A DNA stretch of 64,000 nt from Chamaecrista fasciculata (GCA_003254925.1 QANZ01052775.1:1-64000); one strand, 5' to 3'; shown: positions 11,467 to 24,788, counted from the first letter of the stretch. Translations and numbers: made by a program. The notes: a model not told the origin generated them from the sequence alone.

Positions 11467-11941
11467 TATCATTTTTGAAACATGTATTGTTTGATGAAAA
11501 TAGTTGGTCTTTGATAATTCAAATTTAAATTTATGTTAAAGAAGGATTTATATGTGACCGTGTTGTGAACATGATGTTTATCTTTAGTGAAGATATATTT
11601 AAGAAACTAAAAAAAAAATTAAAATTATGTTTAAGGAAATAAATATAAAAAATCATTGGATAAAATACCTAATGCCATGGTTAGTTCTTGAACTATGCAT
11701 CTAGATGTGTTTGTAACAACATTAACCCTCACAATTCCAACACAAGCAACATTAATTAGTGTTCCATGAAAAATAAAATTAACTAGTGAACCTGATTAAC
11801 TATTATAATATATAGTTTATATATAATATTTTTTTTCTTACATCATACAATTATAATTTAATTTGAGTTTGCAATACTAGATCTGAAAAAAAAAATTAAA
11901 ATTTAAATAGTTGATAGTGACCATTAAAATTTACTAATATA

Positions 11942-12376
11942 TTTAAAGTTTAAAATGCACTTGAGTTTGATAAACTCTTGAAGTTTGAGATCGGGGCATA
12001 AAGTACTTCTAAGTTTTAAAAGTTGATAAATAGATATTCTGAAGTCTAAACTTTCAACTTTAATTGCTTAGGCTCCTTGAGTTTTTAAAAATTGACACTC
12101 ATATTCCTTTAGCTTTCAAATAAATGGATAGATAGTCTTAAACTTTTTTAAAATGTGAGGTTATTTAAAAGTGTTGAGTGATTAAAGTTGAAAACTTAAG
12201 GGTGTCAACTTATTTCAAAATTGAGGTAATATATTTGTCAATTTTAAAACTCATAAATATTAAGTAATCCAAACTGAAAGTTTAAGGAATCAATATATCT
12301 ATCACCTTTTAAAATTCAAAGGTATTTTATGCCCAATCTTAAAACTAAGAGGTTCTAAGTGTATTTTAAAGTAAAC
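11942..12376. mobile_element. Fold-back MITE, 'TTGAGTTT' family
   Basis: Left arm (aagtttaaaatgcacttgag ... cataaagtac) pairs with right arm (gtattttatgccc ... aagtgtattttaaagt). Related in layout to 59310-59624. Non-coding. Between 11467 and 11941 nothing is seen. Confidence 0.6.
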
Positions 12377-12587
12377 TAATAATTTGGTCCCTAAAATATT
12401 ATTGAGCTCACAACTTAATCCCTAAAAGTTTGAAATGCACAGCTTAGTCCTTGAGTGATCAAAATGGTATACTTAATAGTCATTTTTATAGATTAAATAG
12501 TATATTTTTTAATCTCCCAAGGACTAAATAGTATACCGTTTTGATCTTTTAGGAATTAAATTGTAAATTTTCTCTATATTTTAATCA
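12377..12587. repeat. Degenerate fold-back remnant
   Basis: 'aatttggtccctaaaat' and 'ggactaaatagtataccg' units in opposite orientation; resembles 5092-5360. Confidence 0.4.
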
Positions 12588-13660
12588 TCTATTCTCTAAG
12601 ATATAATAAGGAGAAGCATAACTAATTTCTTGCCACATGGCTCCTACGTGGCATAGGGGCTATTGAATAATCTGACATGGCTCCTGCATGGCATAATTGT
12701 ATCCACTAAATGATTGTCATATAGAATGCGTGTAACACTTGGATTCATTTTGCCAACTGGACTTTTCACAATTTTTGCAGCCAAATATCGAATTTAATGT
12801 GATTGATTGTGTTTTTCATTCATGATTGCCAATTCATTTTAATTTTGGGTTTCCTCTTTTCATGATTGGCAATCACATTAAATTCATTTTGTTATTGTTA
12901 GCAATCAATTTAATATATGGCATAGTGTTTTGTTGTTATTTTAGGTTTAATTGAAAAATCAAGATAAAGATATGTGAGCCAGGAAGGTAAATTCGAACTA
13001 ATGTCAATTATTAATTAATAATAATATCAATTATTCCTTAAATATAATGAATACTATCAATCACGTTTATAGCAATTGAATGGTATAAATCTATATCATT
13101 AATTGTTAATCTGATTTTTGTCTGCAAACATTATTCTCTATATATTTGCCAACATTATTGTTAAGAGATACATGTCTATACGAAGTGATATTTGTTTTCG
13201 CATTACGTCAGGATAATCGTGAAGATAGAGATGGAGAAGCAATTTGAATCTATTAGAAACATTTTACCATCGATCGAATTTGTGGAATTTCTGCTATGAT
13301 TGAAATTGCGTGCTAATGGGGGTGGTTTGGATAGAAGAATTTCATTGGATATCGAGGATACTAGGTATGTTTAAATTACTAATAGAATTGTTTCGCCCAC
13401 TTTTAATGCTTAGTATCTATATGTACATATTTGTCACGTATATGGGTTCTCCCTTTCATTTTTTTTTCATGATTAAACAAAATTTTGATTAACAACCGAA
13501 GGTACTTGCAGCACTTGATCTTCTCAACAACAAGAAAAAGACTGATAAGGAAAGCAAGTGCAAAGAGAAAGTTGTTGGTGAGGTGATGAAAGGTCAAGTA
13601 GAATTCAAAGAAGATCAAGATGATAGTAGCGCATAGATCATATATTTCCAAGATTAATAC
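12588..13660 (+). mobile_element. Helitron 5' end with possible captured host fragment
   Basis: After an A, the sequence TCTATTCTCTAAGATATAAT followed by AAGGAGAAGC resembles plant Helitron 5' termini, and two nearby copies of 'acatggctcct(a/g)c(g/a)tggcat' fit the usual subterminal region. A gene-like fragment follows at 13300-13636. I could not find the matching 3' hairpin and CTAG end, so the right limit is open. Confidence 0.45.
13300..13636 (+). pseudogene. Gene-like fragment, unidentified
   Basis: Around 13310-13363 there is exon-like sequence followed by a donor-like AG/GTATGTTT, and 13502-13636 is a stop-free 44-codon run (VLAALDLL..., ending DDSSA and TAG), Lys/Asp/Glu-rich, with an AG in front. 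The frames do not join into a convincing protein and I do not recognise the family. Its place inside a Helitron-like end suggests a captured host fragment. Low confidence. Confidence 0.3.
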
Positions 13661-14717
13661 TGATTATATTGTTGGCCTCATCCTCCAAAATTCAAATGAA
13701 CTATAAGCCAATTTGAATTATATTTATTTTTTCCTCAAGTAGAACCGTTGTAATCCTTAAGCCTTAGGCTCCATTTTTTTTCCTTTTTAAGAGCTTTACG
13801 GGATATGGCATGACAATAACACTATAATAATTTTTTTTTTGTCAATTTGTCTTTTGTTTGAAGCTTTTACTATTTAAGTGAGTGGTTATAGGTTAAAAAC
13901 AAAAAGGAAAGAGACATGTATTACCAAAAAAAAAAGGAAAGACAAATGGATATTACTTGCGAGGTTCACACAAATTCATTAACTACGAATGGTCGTTTAT
14001 AATCACGATCTTAATTATTTGTCTCAGGTTGTGTTCATATATGCTGAAAATCACATGTGCTTTTGATTTGATCGTCTAATGTCATCTTTCTTCAAGTATT
14101 AACTGCCATCAATATATCATGTCAAACATTACCAATTCTATTGCACATTCAAATTCATTTTTAGTTGGACAAAAAAAGATTGTAATTAACAATTGTTGTC
14201 TGCAAAACCTCTATATGTAGAAACAATATAAATGGCCTAAATGCTTTTATAGAAGGTTATTTACGGTGGTTTTTTTTATATTAATACCATCTCCTAAATG
14301 CAAAACCTCTATTATACACATTAATTTATATTAGGAATTCTTTTGTGTCAACATTAAAAAAATTAATGTCACTTCTATTTAATTTTAATATTTATACATA
14401 TTTAAATGTACAAAACTTAATGCCTTGATCCGTGCAAATGTTTTAAAGTTTAATTGGGTATATTTAAATATGATTCATTCAATATTTATTAGCAATTTAC
14501 AAAAAGATGATTTATCTTTGGAATTTTACAAAATGTTGATTTATATTAGGAATTTTTATGTGTCAACGTTAATTTGTGAGAATTTGTAAAATTGAAATCT
14601 TTAATAATAAATTCCTAACATAACGTTGACACATTATTATTTCTATAAAAATCTTTAATAATTATAATTATTAATAATTATAATTATGACAATTTATTTT
14701 ATATTAATGATAAAGTA

Positions 14718-14763
<46 letters not shown>

Positions 14764-15515
14764 GAGAATAGATAATTTTGTAAGAAATAAAATATTTTTT
14801 AAATTGCAATCAGAATAATGATAAAATATTATTGAAATTATACTTTTAATTTCTATTAATAAATTTTATGAAAAATGAAATTATATTTTTAATTTTTATC
14901 TTGAAATTGAAATTATGACAATTTACTCAGTATTAATGATAAGATATTATTTTTAATTTTTTTATAATCAATATTATAATAAATGAAATTATATTTTATT
15001 TTTTCAATTGAAATCAGAATTATGAAAATTTATTCTACATTAATAATAACATATTACTATTGACATTTAAAATAATTAATTTTTATTATAACTGAATTTG
15101 ACATTATATCATGACTTTTTAACTTGATATCATAATTATGATCATTTAGTACTCATTAATTATAAGTTTTTAACTTTAGCATATTAATTATTATTATAAA
15201 ATAAAATTATTATATAAAAATGCTAAAGTTACTAAAATTACACACACAATCATATATATATATATGGTATTACTAGAATTATTAGATTAATCAAATATTT
15301 AATAAATTTTATAAATTTATAGCTAACATGTTTAATCAATTATATATATCCAACAAATAAAAACAAAATATATTATTTTAAAAACAAAATATATGTAAGG
15401 TCATAGAGTTACAAGGTTACAAAATATATAATTGATTAAATATATGTAAGGTCATAAGGTTACAAAAAATATGTAAGGTTATAAGGTTCAACATTTCCAA
15501 AAAAGGAACGTAGAG
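13661..15515. other. AT-rich spacer, no gene
   Basis: Very AT-rich. Holds an (ATT)n microsatellite at about 14718-14764 and, near 15386-15480, short repeats of 'atatgtaaggt(c/t)ataaggtt'. No gene or transposon end is convincing. Confidence 0.6.
14718..14764. repeat. (ATT)n microsatellite
   Basis: About 15 ATT units without interruption. Confidence 0.9.
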
Positions 15516-15925
15516 GAAACAAATTTTTTTGTCCTTGATTTTACACTGAGTCAATTAATTAGTCCATGAATAATCAAAATATATTACTCAATTCATGAGT
15601 TATCGCAATTGTCAACGATTTGGTCCTTGGGTCAAATTTAGTGATCAAAAAGTATGAATTCAATATAAATTAAGAGACCAAATAGTATAAATTTAGTACA
15701 AATTCATAGACAAAAAAGTATAAAGTTAGTCCAAATTCATGGACCAAATAGTATTAATTTAGTACAAATTCAACGACCAAAAAGTATAAAAATTAATTCA
15801 AATTTAGGGACCAAATCATCACTAAGTACCATATAGTTGATAATTGAAATATTTTAGGAACCAAATCGTATATTTGATTATTAATTAGTTGACTTAGTGT
15901 TAATATTGTAAGTTGCACATCAGTT
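15516..15925. repeat. AT-rich MITE with internal repeats (family A copy 2)
   Basis: Starts 'gtccttgattttacactgag', ends 'attagttgacttagtgttaa', and between them holds repeats of a unit with 'aatttagtacaaattca' and 'gaccaaaaagtataaa'. Matches the copies at 26262, 60468 and 61440. Confidence 0.65.
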
Positions 15926-16394
15926 ATAGAATGATAGTGTACTCACACTGATTGTTGGGAATGTCTTTTAGCATATGCCATTTAATTGGAAAAAATGAAT
16001 GATCCTTTTAAGCTATCAAAAGTCTAGGGGTGCTCACAGTGTGGTTTCGGTTAGGTTGGACTATTTTTTTTTATGACAGGTTGGTTTGTGTTGGGTTAAT
16101 TAGAAGACAAATTATTTCAATCCAAACCAAAAAACAATAGGTTGGGTTGGGCGGGCTCACGGGTTAGCCCATTCCAATTTATAAATAATTTTTTTGTGAA
16201 AAAAATATTTTGTTTAGTAATTTTTTATTTTTAAATGATTTTGAATTGAAATTTTAATGAAAATAAATCCTACTTTCTAAAAATTATTCTACAAAAATTC
16301 CTATTATAATCAAAATTTATGAAAGCCACTTATATTTGAAGTAGTTGAAATTAGTGTGAAACACAACAAGTTATATTTTAACTTTTTTAACTAA

Positions 16395-17757
16395 GGCTGC
16401 GTTTGGATCCCCCTTTACAGTGTCTTTATCCTCCTTTATCTCCCAGTACTCCTTTAATACCAGATCTGCAGTTACAAATGTTGTTTGTGTTACCTTTATC
16501 TCCCCCTCCTTTATTTTCCTCTTTTATCATTCCTTTATCTCTCCTTTATCTTCTAAAATTACTAACATATCCCTATTCAACTACCTATAACTACCTACTT
16601 TTTACTATAAAATAATAAAATATTCAAAGGGCATATTTGTAAATTGCATATAAAAATTTTTTTATTACCCTTACAACTTTCTCTCTCATTCATCTTTTCT
16701 TACTATTTTTTTACTCACCTTCTCTCATTTTATTTTAAAATACTCAAAATATTAGTTAAAAAGTTTACTAATAAAATAACTTCTTTTCATTTTTTATTGA
16801 ACATTAAAAAATNGACCAATTTGGAACATGGAGCATAACTGAGGGACCAAAATAGGACTTTGGCCTATAATTTTTGATATATTCGTATTCCTTCCTCTAT
16901 TTTTCAATTATTTAATAATATTTTTTAGAGTAAAAATTTAAAATAAAATGATTAAGTCCATGTTATTTACATTTAGATCAATGAGTTAAATATATAATCA
17001 AGACCCCAAAAATATAGGTTTTGATCCCTCCTACTGTATATATATGGGTAATATTTTTGTGGTTTAAAAATTTATAAACATATTTAAAAAACAGTAATGG
17101 GAAAAAATATATAATTCATTCCCCAAGACTTTACAATTTGGTCCTTTCTCCAGTATATATATAAGTAATATTTTTTGAAGTGTAAAAAATATACATATTG
17201 GTCCATCATTCTGTATATATATGGCTAATATTTTTTGTTCTGCAACTACTGAAGAAGAAAATTTAGAAAAATACATAATTCATACCCCAGAAAATATACA
17301 TTTTGGTCCCTTCTCTATTATATACATAGGTAATATTTTTTGTAGTATCAAAATTACATTTTGGTCCCACATTCACACCTCCATCCTCATTTACCTTACC
17401 ACTCCAAAAATCTCCTTTATTAACTTCCTCCTTTAGCACAAATTTCGAGGCAATCATTACTCATACCAATTTGCTAACACCAAAACAAATAAAAAAGCAA
17501 CACTCCTTTATCCTCCTTTATTTTTACCATTTTTACCCCTATACAAATTTAAAATACCAATACTATTATTTCAACCTACCACAATCATTACATACCCTTT
17601 AAAATAATTTCACATCATAATTCCTCCTTTATCTCTCATTTTTCCCAATACAATTTACTAAAAACCTCATTTATAACACAAATCCTTTACCTCTCCTTTA
17701 TTACCTCCCCCATTCCTTTATCCTCCTTTACCTTAACTCTTGAATCCAAACGCACCC
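16395..17757. mobile_element. PIF/Harbinger-like non-autonomous element, complete
   Basis: TIRs GGCTGCGTTTGGAT and complement of ATCCAAACGCACCC, flanked by TAA on both sides (16392-16394, 17758-17760). Both arms are arrays of CCTTTAT/CTCCTTTATC. The core at 17524-17612 is shared with 305-385 and 35198-35281, and the left inner part (16555-16690) aligns with 33900-34025. It is nested in the hAT element at 16025-18128. Open frames here are low-complexity artefacts. A single N lies at 16813. Confidence 0.85.
17035..17345. repeat. Four irregular internal repeats
   Basis: Four units of 'gtatatatat(g)gg(c)taatatttttt', each followed within 60 bp by 'ttggtcc', at about 17035, 17153, 17213 and 17315. 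Spacing is uneven, so this is a decayed or rearranged tandem array inside the Harbinger-like element. Confidence 0.6.
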
Positions 17758-18128
17758 TAATACCTTATGTTCATGGGTGAACTATATTAATTTGCATTGA
17801 AATCTATATCCTAAGTGAAACCTCAATATATAACTTGAAGTGTTTTAGTAAAAAAAATAATAATAAGTGGTGNTGATCTGGGAACTCATGCAAACTTATA
17901 GGACCAATATTGCACTTTGGCCAAAAAATAATAATAAGTGGTGTAGGTTGGCAGGTTGGGTTGGGTTGAGACGCAGTTTCAGAATTCTTAAACCCGAAGC
18001 CCAACCCAAACTCTTGCAAGCTCTTTTTTTTGTTTCTCAAGCCAAACCAGTCAGCCAACACCAAACAAACTCAAACCTGGGGGTTGGGTTGAGTTTGACG
18101 GGTTAACTCAAATAGCGGAACACCCCTA

Positions 18129-19117
18129 CAAAAGTCCATGTCTAATTATCTCAACTACTCCAACAATTTGGCATTAACCTAATTTAATAATTAATGAAAA
18201 CTCATTAATTTAACATTCTTATGTAAGCCAATGCTATGAAATATATGTAGAGAAAGCCAATAATAAAAAGTTATAATCATGCATGTGACTCAAAAAAATA
18301 ATGTATATGAGGATTTTGGTTTAATCTTGAAAGGTAGAAAGTGAGGAATCAAAGTTATTATGAAATAAAATCTAATTAATTATTTTTACCAAAACTTTTT
18401 TGCCAAAAGATTATGTATAAACATGTCCATAAAGGCCTTTGTCCTTAATTTTGGCTATAAGTAAGCAAAATATTAATTAAAAATTTGAATAGGATTGGAA
18501 CTTGACAATTAATAAAGATATCTTAATTCTATTGTTATGAGTAAAAATTTTAAACTAAAAGTCTCAAGGTCCCCTCATTGTCACCATTATTATATGTAAT
18601 GTTTGCCATTTAACTAAACATTCATATGTTAATTATATGCCAACATTTATGGGTTAATAACTATCTCGTAATTTCTTGATTTATGTTACCTATATTATTG
18701 TCCATCAAGACACTCAATATGTACAATAGGATTGCAAGAAATCTTCATTTTCAATTAGGAGGATCCAAGGGTTTTGGGAGTTGATATCCTTGAATGCAAT
18801 GTAAAGACTTATCTTTAGGATAACTATTACTCAATTATAGCGTATGTTTTAAATAGTATTGTCTAAGAGGAAGACATTAATTTTAATATAAAATGTCACT
18901 TTTAACATAAATTTAGAATAAATCATTGAGTTTTATGTATAGTTGGACTACACAAAATGGCTATGATTGTTATAGATATTAAATTTATACAAAATGATAT
19001 TTTATGGTCATTTTCTATAAGTTTATAGTCAATATTCTCCAACATTTGACCTTTAAGTATATAAAATAAAATAATAATATAATAATTTAAGAAGGTTGGT
19101 TCAACCAGTTAGCCATC
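18129..19117. other. AT-rich spacer, no gene
   Basis: No coding or structured signal seen between the hAT element and the assembly gap. Confidence 0.6.
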
Positions 19118-19463
19118 NNNNNNNNNNNNNNNNNNNNNNNNNNNNNNNNNNNNNNNNNNNNNNNNNNNNNNNNNNNNNNNNNNNNNNNNNNNNNNNNNNN
19201 NNNNNNNNNNNNNNNNNNNNNNNNNNNNNNNNNNNNNNNNNNNNNNNNNNNNNNNNNNNNNNNNNNNNNNNNNNNNNNNNNNNNNNNNNNNNNNNNNNNN
19301 NNNNNNNNNNNNNNNNNNNNNNNNNNNNNNNNNNNNNNNNNNNNNNNNNNNNNNNNNNNNNNNNNNNNNNNNNNNNNNNNNNNNNNNNNNNNNNNNNNNN
19401 NNNNNNNNNNNNNNNNNNNNNNNNNNNNNNNNNNNNNNNNNNNNNNNNNNNNNNNNNNNNNNN
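19118..19463. other. Assembly gap (346 N)
   Basis: Unknown bases. Translations across it are meaningless. Confidence 1.
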
Positions 19464-19509
19464 CTCAAAATTCATATCAAACAAATTTCTAATTCAAAAG
19501 ATATTTTAG

Positions 19510-19715
19510 GGTAAATTACATTTTGGTACCCTGTGGTTTAACCCTGTTCCACTTTGGTACCCTGTGGTTTGAAACCTAACACTTTGGTACCCTTTAGAGC
19601 TATTTTATAATTTTAACTATAACAAATTTTACAAAATTATATATTGACCCCAATTTTTTTAAAGTATTCATTTTAGTCCCTAGATAATATGTATCCAGGG
19701 ACCTATTTGTAAGTT
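19510..19715. mobile_element. One arm of a Mutator-like fold-back MITE
   Basis: Starts GGGTAAATTACATTTTGG and matches the left half of the complete element at 37058-37486 through 'ctagataat(a/t)(t/c)gtatccaggg'. The second arm is absent. From 19716 to 20023 the DNA is AT-rich with repeats of 'aacaagcaacaatactaatt'. Confidence 0.75.
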
Positions 19716-20023
19716 TTTTAAAACAAGCAACAAATTGAGGGACTAACTATTCAATATATTTTATTTTAAAAACAAACAAGCAACAATACTAATTTATTAT
19801 AAACTAATAATCAATTAAAAACTACTATAAAAATTCATCATAAGATGATTAACTAATTACTCTATATATTTTTTTTAATAAAAAACAAGCAACAATACTA
19901 ATTCATTATTAACTAATTATCAATTTAACATACTATAATATTTTAATGTCACATAATAGTTCGTAGAATAATACTCTAAAAATATTCATAGAACAATGTA
20001 CTAAAAAAATTTATAGAATATCA

Positions 20024-20052
20024 CCCGTGCATCGCACGGGTCCAAACCTAGT
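20024..20052 (+). mobile_element. Helitron 3' terminus
   Basis: A perfect GC hairpin CCCGTGC-atc-GCACGGG (20024-20040) sits 7 bp before CTAGT, the canonical plant Helitron 3' end. The element extends leftward, perhaps into the gap; its 5' TC end was not found. Nothing is seen between 20053 and 20507. Confidence 0.75.
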
Positions 20053-20507
20053 TTATTAAAGTGTATAAGTATATAAGTATGCATACCATAATAATAAATT
20101 ACTAATACATATGTAATTACTAGCTTTTATTTAGTTTTGATCAAACATAATATTCGTATTATATAAATACATTAAATATTGCAGTGCTTTTTATGGTGCA
20201 ATTCGAAATTTCTTCAAACTTAAATTAGGAAAAATAAAAGAGATAATTTTGATTGTGCGTTTCTTCAAATTATTGCAATGCATTCAAGTTTTGAGGATAC
20301 TCTTAAAAAAAGACTTGATAACAAGGTACAAAAAGAAAAGAAAAGAGGGAGAAATCTCAAACTAATAAATAATAATAATCAATTTCTCATGTTTAATTAA
20401 AAAAGTATAGTAGTGAAATATTAAATTTATGCATGCTATATCGACGCCTAATATATAATACACATCCATATTTCCTTAAAATTATTTAAATTCTTCTATT
20501 TATGAGG

Positions 20508-21094
20508 TGATAAAAGGTCCAAAATTAAATGGCCTAAATGACCAGGTTACTTGGGCCCAATACATAATTGACCCTCAGGAGCCTCAGTTAGGCAAGGACG
20601 CCCAAAAGGCGTGAGACCGCCCAGGAAGACCATGAGCAAGGACGCCTAAGAAGTGGAGCATCATGGACAGTGGAGAAGCACACTGGAGTCAATCAGTAGT
20701 CGATCAGGATTCAATTAGAAATCAATCAATCAAGGATCAATCCAGAATCAATCTGGATCCAATATGAATCAGGGTAATCACCCAAAAGATCTTGCTCCTA
20801 AGATTGCGCCTTGACTGGTCATCATCATCAAGGTGCCGAGTAACAAAAAGGAAATAACGTGGGAGCCAAGGATCACAATAAGATCAGAGCATTAATGGCG
20901 AGATCATGCCAAGATTGCTCTCCACTAGTATAAAAATGTCAGATCTCTTTACTGGTCAGGTACGCTCTAATACTCACTCAGTTGATATTTTTGAGGAACC
21001 CTACCCTATTATTCATTGACTTGCAGGTAACCTTCAACCTAGAGTTGCCTCATCTGAACCAGGTAATGACCCCCGGCCAAAGCCTAGTTCATCA
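20508..21094 (+). mobile_element. Solo LTR fossil (LTR retrotransposon, probably Gypsy)
   Basis: A 587-bp block, less AT-rich than its surroundings, begins TGATAAAAGG and ends TTCATCA, with a TATA-like TATAAAAATG near 20930 followed by an R-like region, as in plant LTRs. Flanks TGAGG and TGAGA are a near 5-bp duplication. No internal coding region adjoins, so it looks like a solo LTR of moderate age. Confidence 0.6.
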
Positions 21095-21419
21095 TGAGAA
21101 CAATTATATTTTAGAATAATTATATAAAGCTTTTTAAGTATATCTTTGTTATAAAGTTATAAAATAATATACATGATAAAATCATTTTATATCACTAATT
21201 ATCCTCGAAAGAAAATATAACTATATCTTTACCCAAAAAAAAGTACAATTATATTAAGGCCAAACTTTATTCAAGCTTTTTCCACCTTAAAGTAATTAAT
21301 CTCCTCAAGAACTTAACTTTCTAATTAAGTTTCCATTCTTAGATTATCTCATTAATTATTTAATGACCAAAGGCATTTATTTTAATACATGATTTCGTTC
21401 ATTAATTAATAAAAAAAAA

Positions 21420-21823
21420 GTCAAAGTGTGCTTTTGGTCTCATTTTTTTTTCATATCTCAATTTGGTTTTGTATTTTTTTTTTCACTTTTAGTCTCATAT
21501 CTTTTGTTTTGGTCTCAATTTAGTCTCGTATTTTTTTATGTTGCACATTTGATCTTATATATTTTTATCATGTTGCAGAATCAGTCCCATATTTTTTTTG
21601 TCAGGTTGTAAAATTGGTCTCATATCTTTGCAAAAAGTTCCACATTGTAAGACTAACGGTCAAACTTTTTACAAAGATATGAGACAAAATTAATAACAAA
21701 ATAAATATATGGGATCGATTCTGCACCTGACCAAAAGATATGAACAAAAAACGCAACAACAAAAGATACGAAACCAAATTAAGACCTAACTAAAAAATAT
21801 GAGACTAAAAGCTCACTTTGGCC
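21420..21823. mobile_element. Fold-back MITE
   Basis: Left arm GTCAAAGTGTGCTTTTGGTC pairs with right arm 'gactaaaagctcactttggcc'. Inner units 'atatgagac' match the MITE at 7560-8078. The frame at 21426-21611 is arm sequence. Spacer 21095-21419 holds nothing recognised. Confidence 0.7.
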
Positions 21824-22524
21824 ATAAAAAAATATATTTCTTGCGAAGTCTAACTAATATATCTATTTTATCTTCTTATGGAAGTCGATGTCATTATGTC
21901 AATATGCCAGATAAGCTAAGGGACTTGACATTGTCTAAAACTCTAAATTAAGAAATTGGATTTGTTAGTCATACTTATATATGATCATTAATATTAATAT
22001 ATTATATATATCGATATTGATATTGATGGGACAAAAGCTACAATTGGCTTCCATTACAGGGCACAAATTAAGTTGAAAATTGGAAAAAGCTATTTAGGTT
22101 TTAGAGAGTACAGCTCAATAACAGAGAAAATCCACATTTTTCAAGATTCTGTTTGAAGAAAATGTTGAAAACACGTGCATGCATGAAGGAAGCTGTCAAT
22201 GACACAATGTTCAAACAATATTACTATATACTAATGCATGAGTTGTAAATTTTCTTCATGGCTCTACATGCTATGCATTATATATAATTATTTAAAGGGT
22301 TTATGTATAGATTATGTATGCAATAATATATGTATAGTTGAAAGTTGAAACTATTGCACTAAGCTTCACTCATATATATCTATACTTGCCAAAGATCACA
22401 TTTAAATGAGTTAAATAATAGGTTAATGCGTCCCATTTGCTGAACATTCCCGTAAAGATATATGAGATATTAAAAAAAATTATTAACAAAATTTATCATA
22501 TTTCTTGCCATTGTTTTTGTTTTT
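21824..22524. other. AT-rich spacer, no gene
   Basis: No coding or repeat structure recognised. Confidence 0.6.
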
Positions 22525-22926
22525 GGCAAAAACACCCTTTTCATTCTCAAACTTAATTTACATTAATATTCAATTTGATCTCCAATGTTTTTTTTTTTTT
22601 TTACATCAATTTTGTTCTTAAATTTTTATTTTGATTGATTTTATCATTTACTCTTACTTTAGTCAAATATATATATCAACGACATATTCTACGTGGATAA
22701 TGACATATAATAAAGAAAATTAATATAAAAAGAAACTCAAATCTGAACTCAGATTAAAAAATATGATGAAATTTTTCGTTAATTTATTGAAAGAAGTTAC
22801 TGAAAAATGAAATTGATCAAAATGTAAAATATTGTAGACGAAAATAACAGCAAAGAAACATTAGAGATGTACGAATTGAAATTGAAAGTTGATATAAAAT
22901 TTAGAGACAAAAATGGAGGTTTTGCC
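22525..22926. mobile_element. Fold-back MITE, GGCAAAAACA family
   Basis: GGCAAAAACACCCTTTTCAT at the left pairs with 'aaaaatggaggttttgcc' at the right, with matching inner 'ttcaatttgatctcc'. Related to 2729-3136. Confidence 0.7.
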
Positions 22927-24467
22927 TTTTTTTTTTTTCAATTTTTAAAACATAATAATACTCTTTTGATATACTTTGACCGACTCTCCCAATTAGGCAA
23001 TATAGGCAAACTACCTCCACAATCTCCTGTATCTTGGGAAAAATTTTCAGTTAATGTCATCTTTTGTATCCATCAACATAAAAAGCCCTCAAAATCTTGA
23101 AAGACAAGTGAGATACTCTTAATTCTCTCATCTTCCATCTCTTATTAAAGAAAATTCTATTGATCTATTCTAATTTTATCGTAGTTGGTTCATAAGGAAC
23201 TCTTTATGAAGTATTTTTGTAGATACCTTCGTGCATCCTCAAGCCTTATCATGAATCAGATAAATCTCTTATAGGCTGACAGACGATGCAACACTCCTTG
23301 ATTATTAAAAATAAAATAAAATATGTGAAAAACTTTAAAAAGACTAATTAAATCATGAAATATTGATTTGTAAAAAGAATTATATTTCTTTTATAGGAGT
23401 ATATATATAATGTAATTGCAATTTTCTTTTTCATGAGAAAGGTAAATATATAATACTCTTGTAATTATATATAAAAATTTAAAAGAACTTTACAATAGTA
23501 ATGATTTTTAAGTTCAAATGGCATTTATCTCCATGTTTTAATTTGATTCAAGGACAGAAAAATTATTTTCATTACAAATAAAAATAAATAAAACATTGTA
23601 CAAAATCCTAATGCCTACCACGTGATATTGACTCATGTAGTTAGGGTAGACGTGGGATGGAGATAAAGTCGTGAACTCAAATCCTCCAATATATATAAAA
23701 ATAATTAATACTTTTCGTGGCTGAAATAAAATATATAGAAAAATAGTCATAAACAACTAACATGCACTTTGTTGCACAGATAAAATAAAAATGGAGTTTT
23801 GAGTGGTAGAATGAAAAATATTCCAAAGCCAGTGGAGTGAGTAGGTATGGCTTTTCTTGGTAGATGTGTGTAATGAGATTTTCTCTGTTTATTTATCTTA
23901 TGTGATTAATTAATTATGTGTCTTGGTGTAGTATAGTAATGGAATGAAACATGCCATGGCTATGGACAACTATCAGCTTTGAGATTTTAACCTTAAACTA
24001 AAGTACATATGATCTAACAAGTTTAAAATCAGCTCTGTTTATGGATCTCTTTTCGCCCCTAACTACTAAATGTGATTATATGGATCTCTTTCATTTAAAG
24101 TATGAGTATGACGAAAATCATAGCCACGAATTATTCTTAACATGTTCTTTTTCTGCTCAGTTGAAATTGTCGGTAAACGAGGTCAAATCAAACCTAAAAT
24201 TAGGCTTGAAAGTGGGCACTTGTTTAGTAAAAGTTGGTTATATCTCACTCATTTCAAGTTTGAATAATGCGACGAAATTAAAACTACGGGTTAATCTTGA
24301 TAAGTTCTTTCTTTGTTTAATTGGGACCGTCAGCAAACGAAGTCAACTAGTACTTTAAAAGTTATTAATGTTTGTATTTTGACTAAACTCACTTTCAAAG
24401 TATTATATATATGACATTATATTGTTTGTTAAGGATCCCAACTAAACAAATAAAGAACTCGTCAAGA
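22927..24467. other. AT-rich spacer, no convincing gene
   Basis: Short frames (for example 24041-24358) show no domain, splice context or codon pattern that I would accept as a gene. Confidence 0.55.
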
Positions 24468-24788
24468 ATAATATGTAACTCTAATTTTATCACATTTGGA
24501 TTTGAAATGAGAGAGATATGACTAATTTCATAAAATGAGTGGCACACTTTCACGATCCGATTGATCTCGTGTTTGTCGACTACCCCAATTGGATAGAGAA
24601 AGAATAATCTATAACTATGATCTCGTCATATTTTTTAGATTTGAAACGAGAGAGATATGATCACTGTCAATATAGTTAGGGACTAATCATGAAACTTATT
24701 AAAGACCAAAATGAAAAAGAAAAAATATTAGGCGCCAAAATAAAATTTAGGATAAATATTAGAGATCAAAATTAGATGATCTAGCCTT
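24468..24788. repeat. Degenerate fold-back MITE
   Basis: Two inverted copies of 'gaaa(t/c)gagagagatatga' and right-arm units 'agaccaaaatgaa' relate it to 6590-7052 and 34462-34784. Confidence 0.5.

Larger units (their letters stand above)
16025..18128. mobile_element. hAT element, host of a nested Harbinger-like element
   Basis: TIRs TAGGGGTGCTCAC and (complement of) GGAACACCCCTA are flanked by perfect 8-bp duplications CAAAAGTC (16017-16024, 18129-18136), the hAT hallmark. Subterminal arms carry 'ggttgggttggg'-type repeats as in 3411-4172. About 740 bp remain once the nested element at 16395-17757 is set aside. No transposase. A single N at 17873 lies in its right part. Confidence 0.85.

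Noticed and set aside
19096-19509. Long open frames across the gap
   Set aside because: They consist of N-derived unknown residues.
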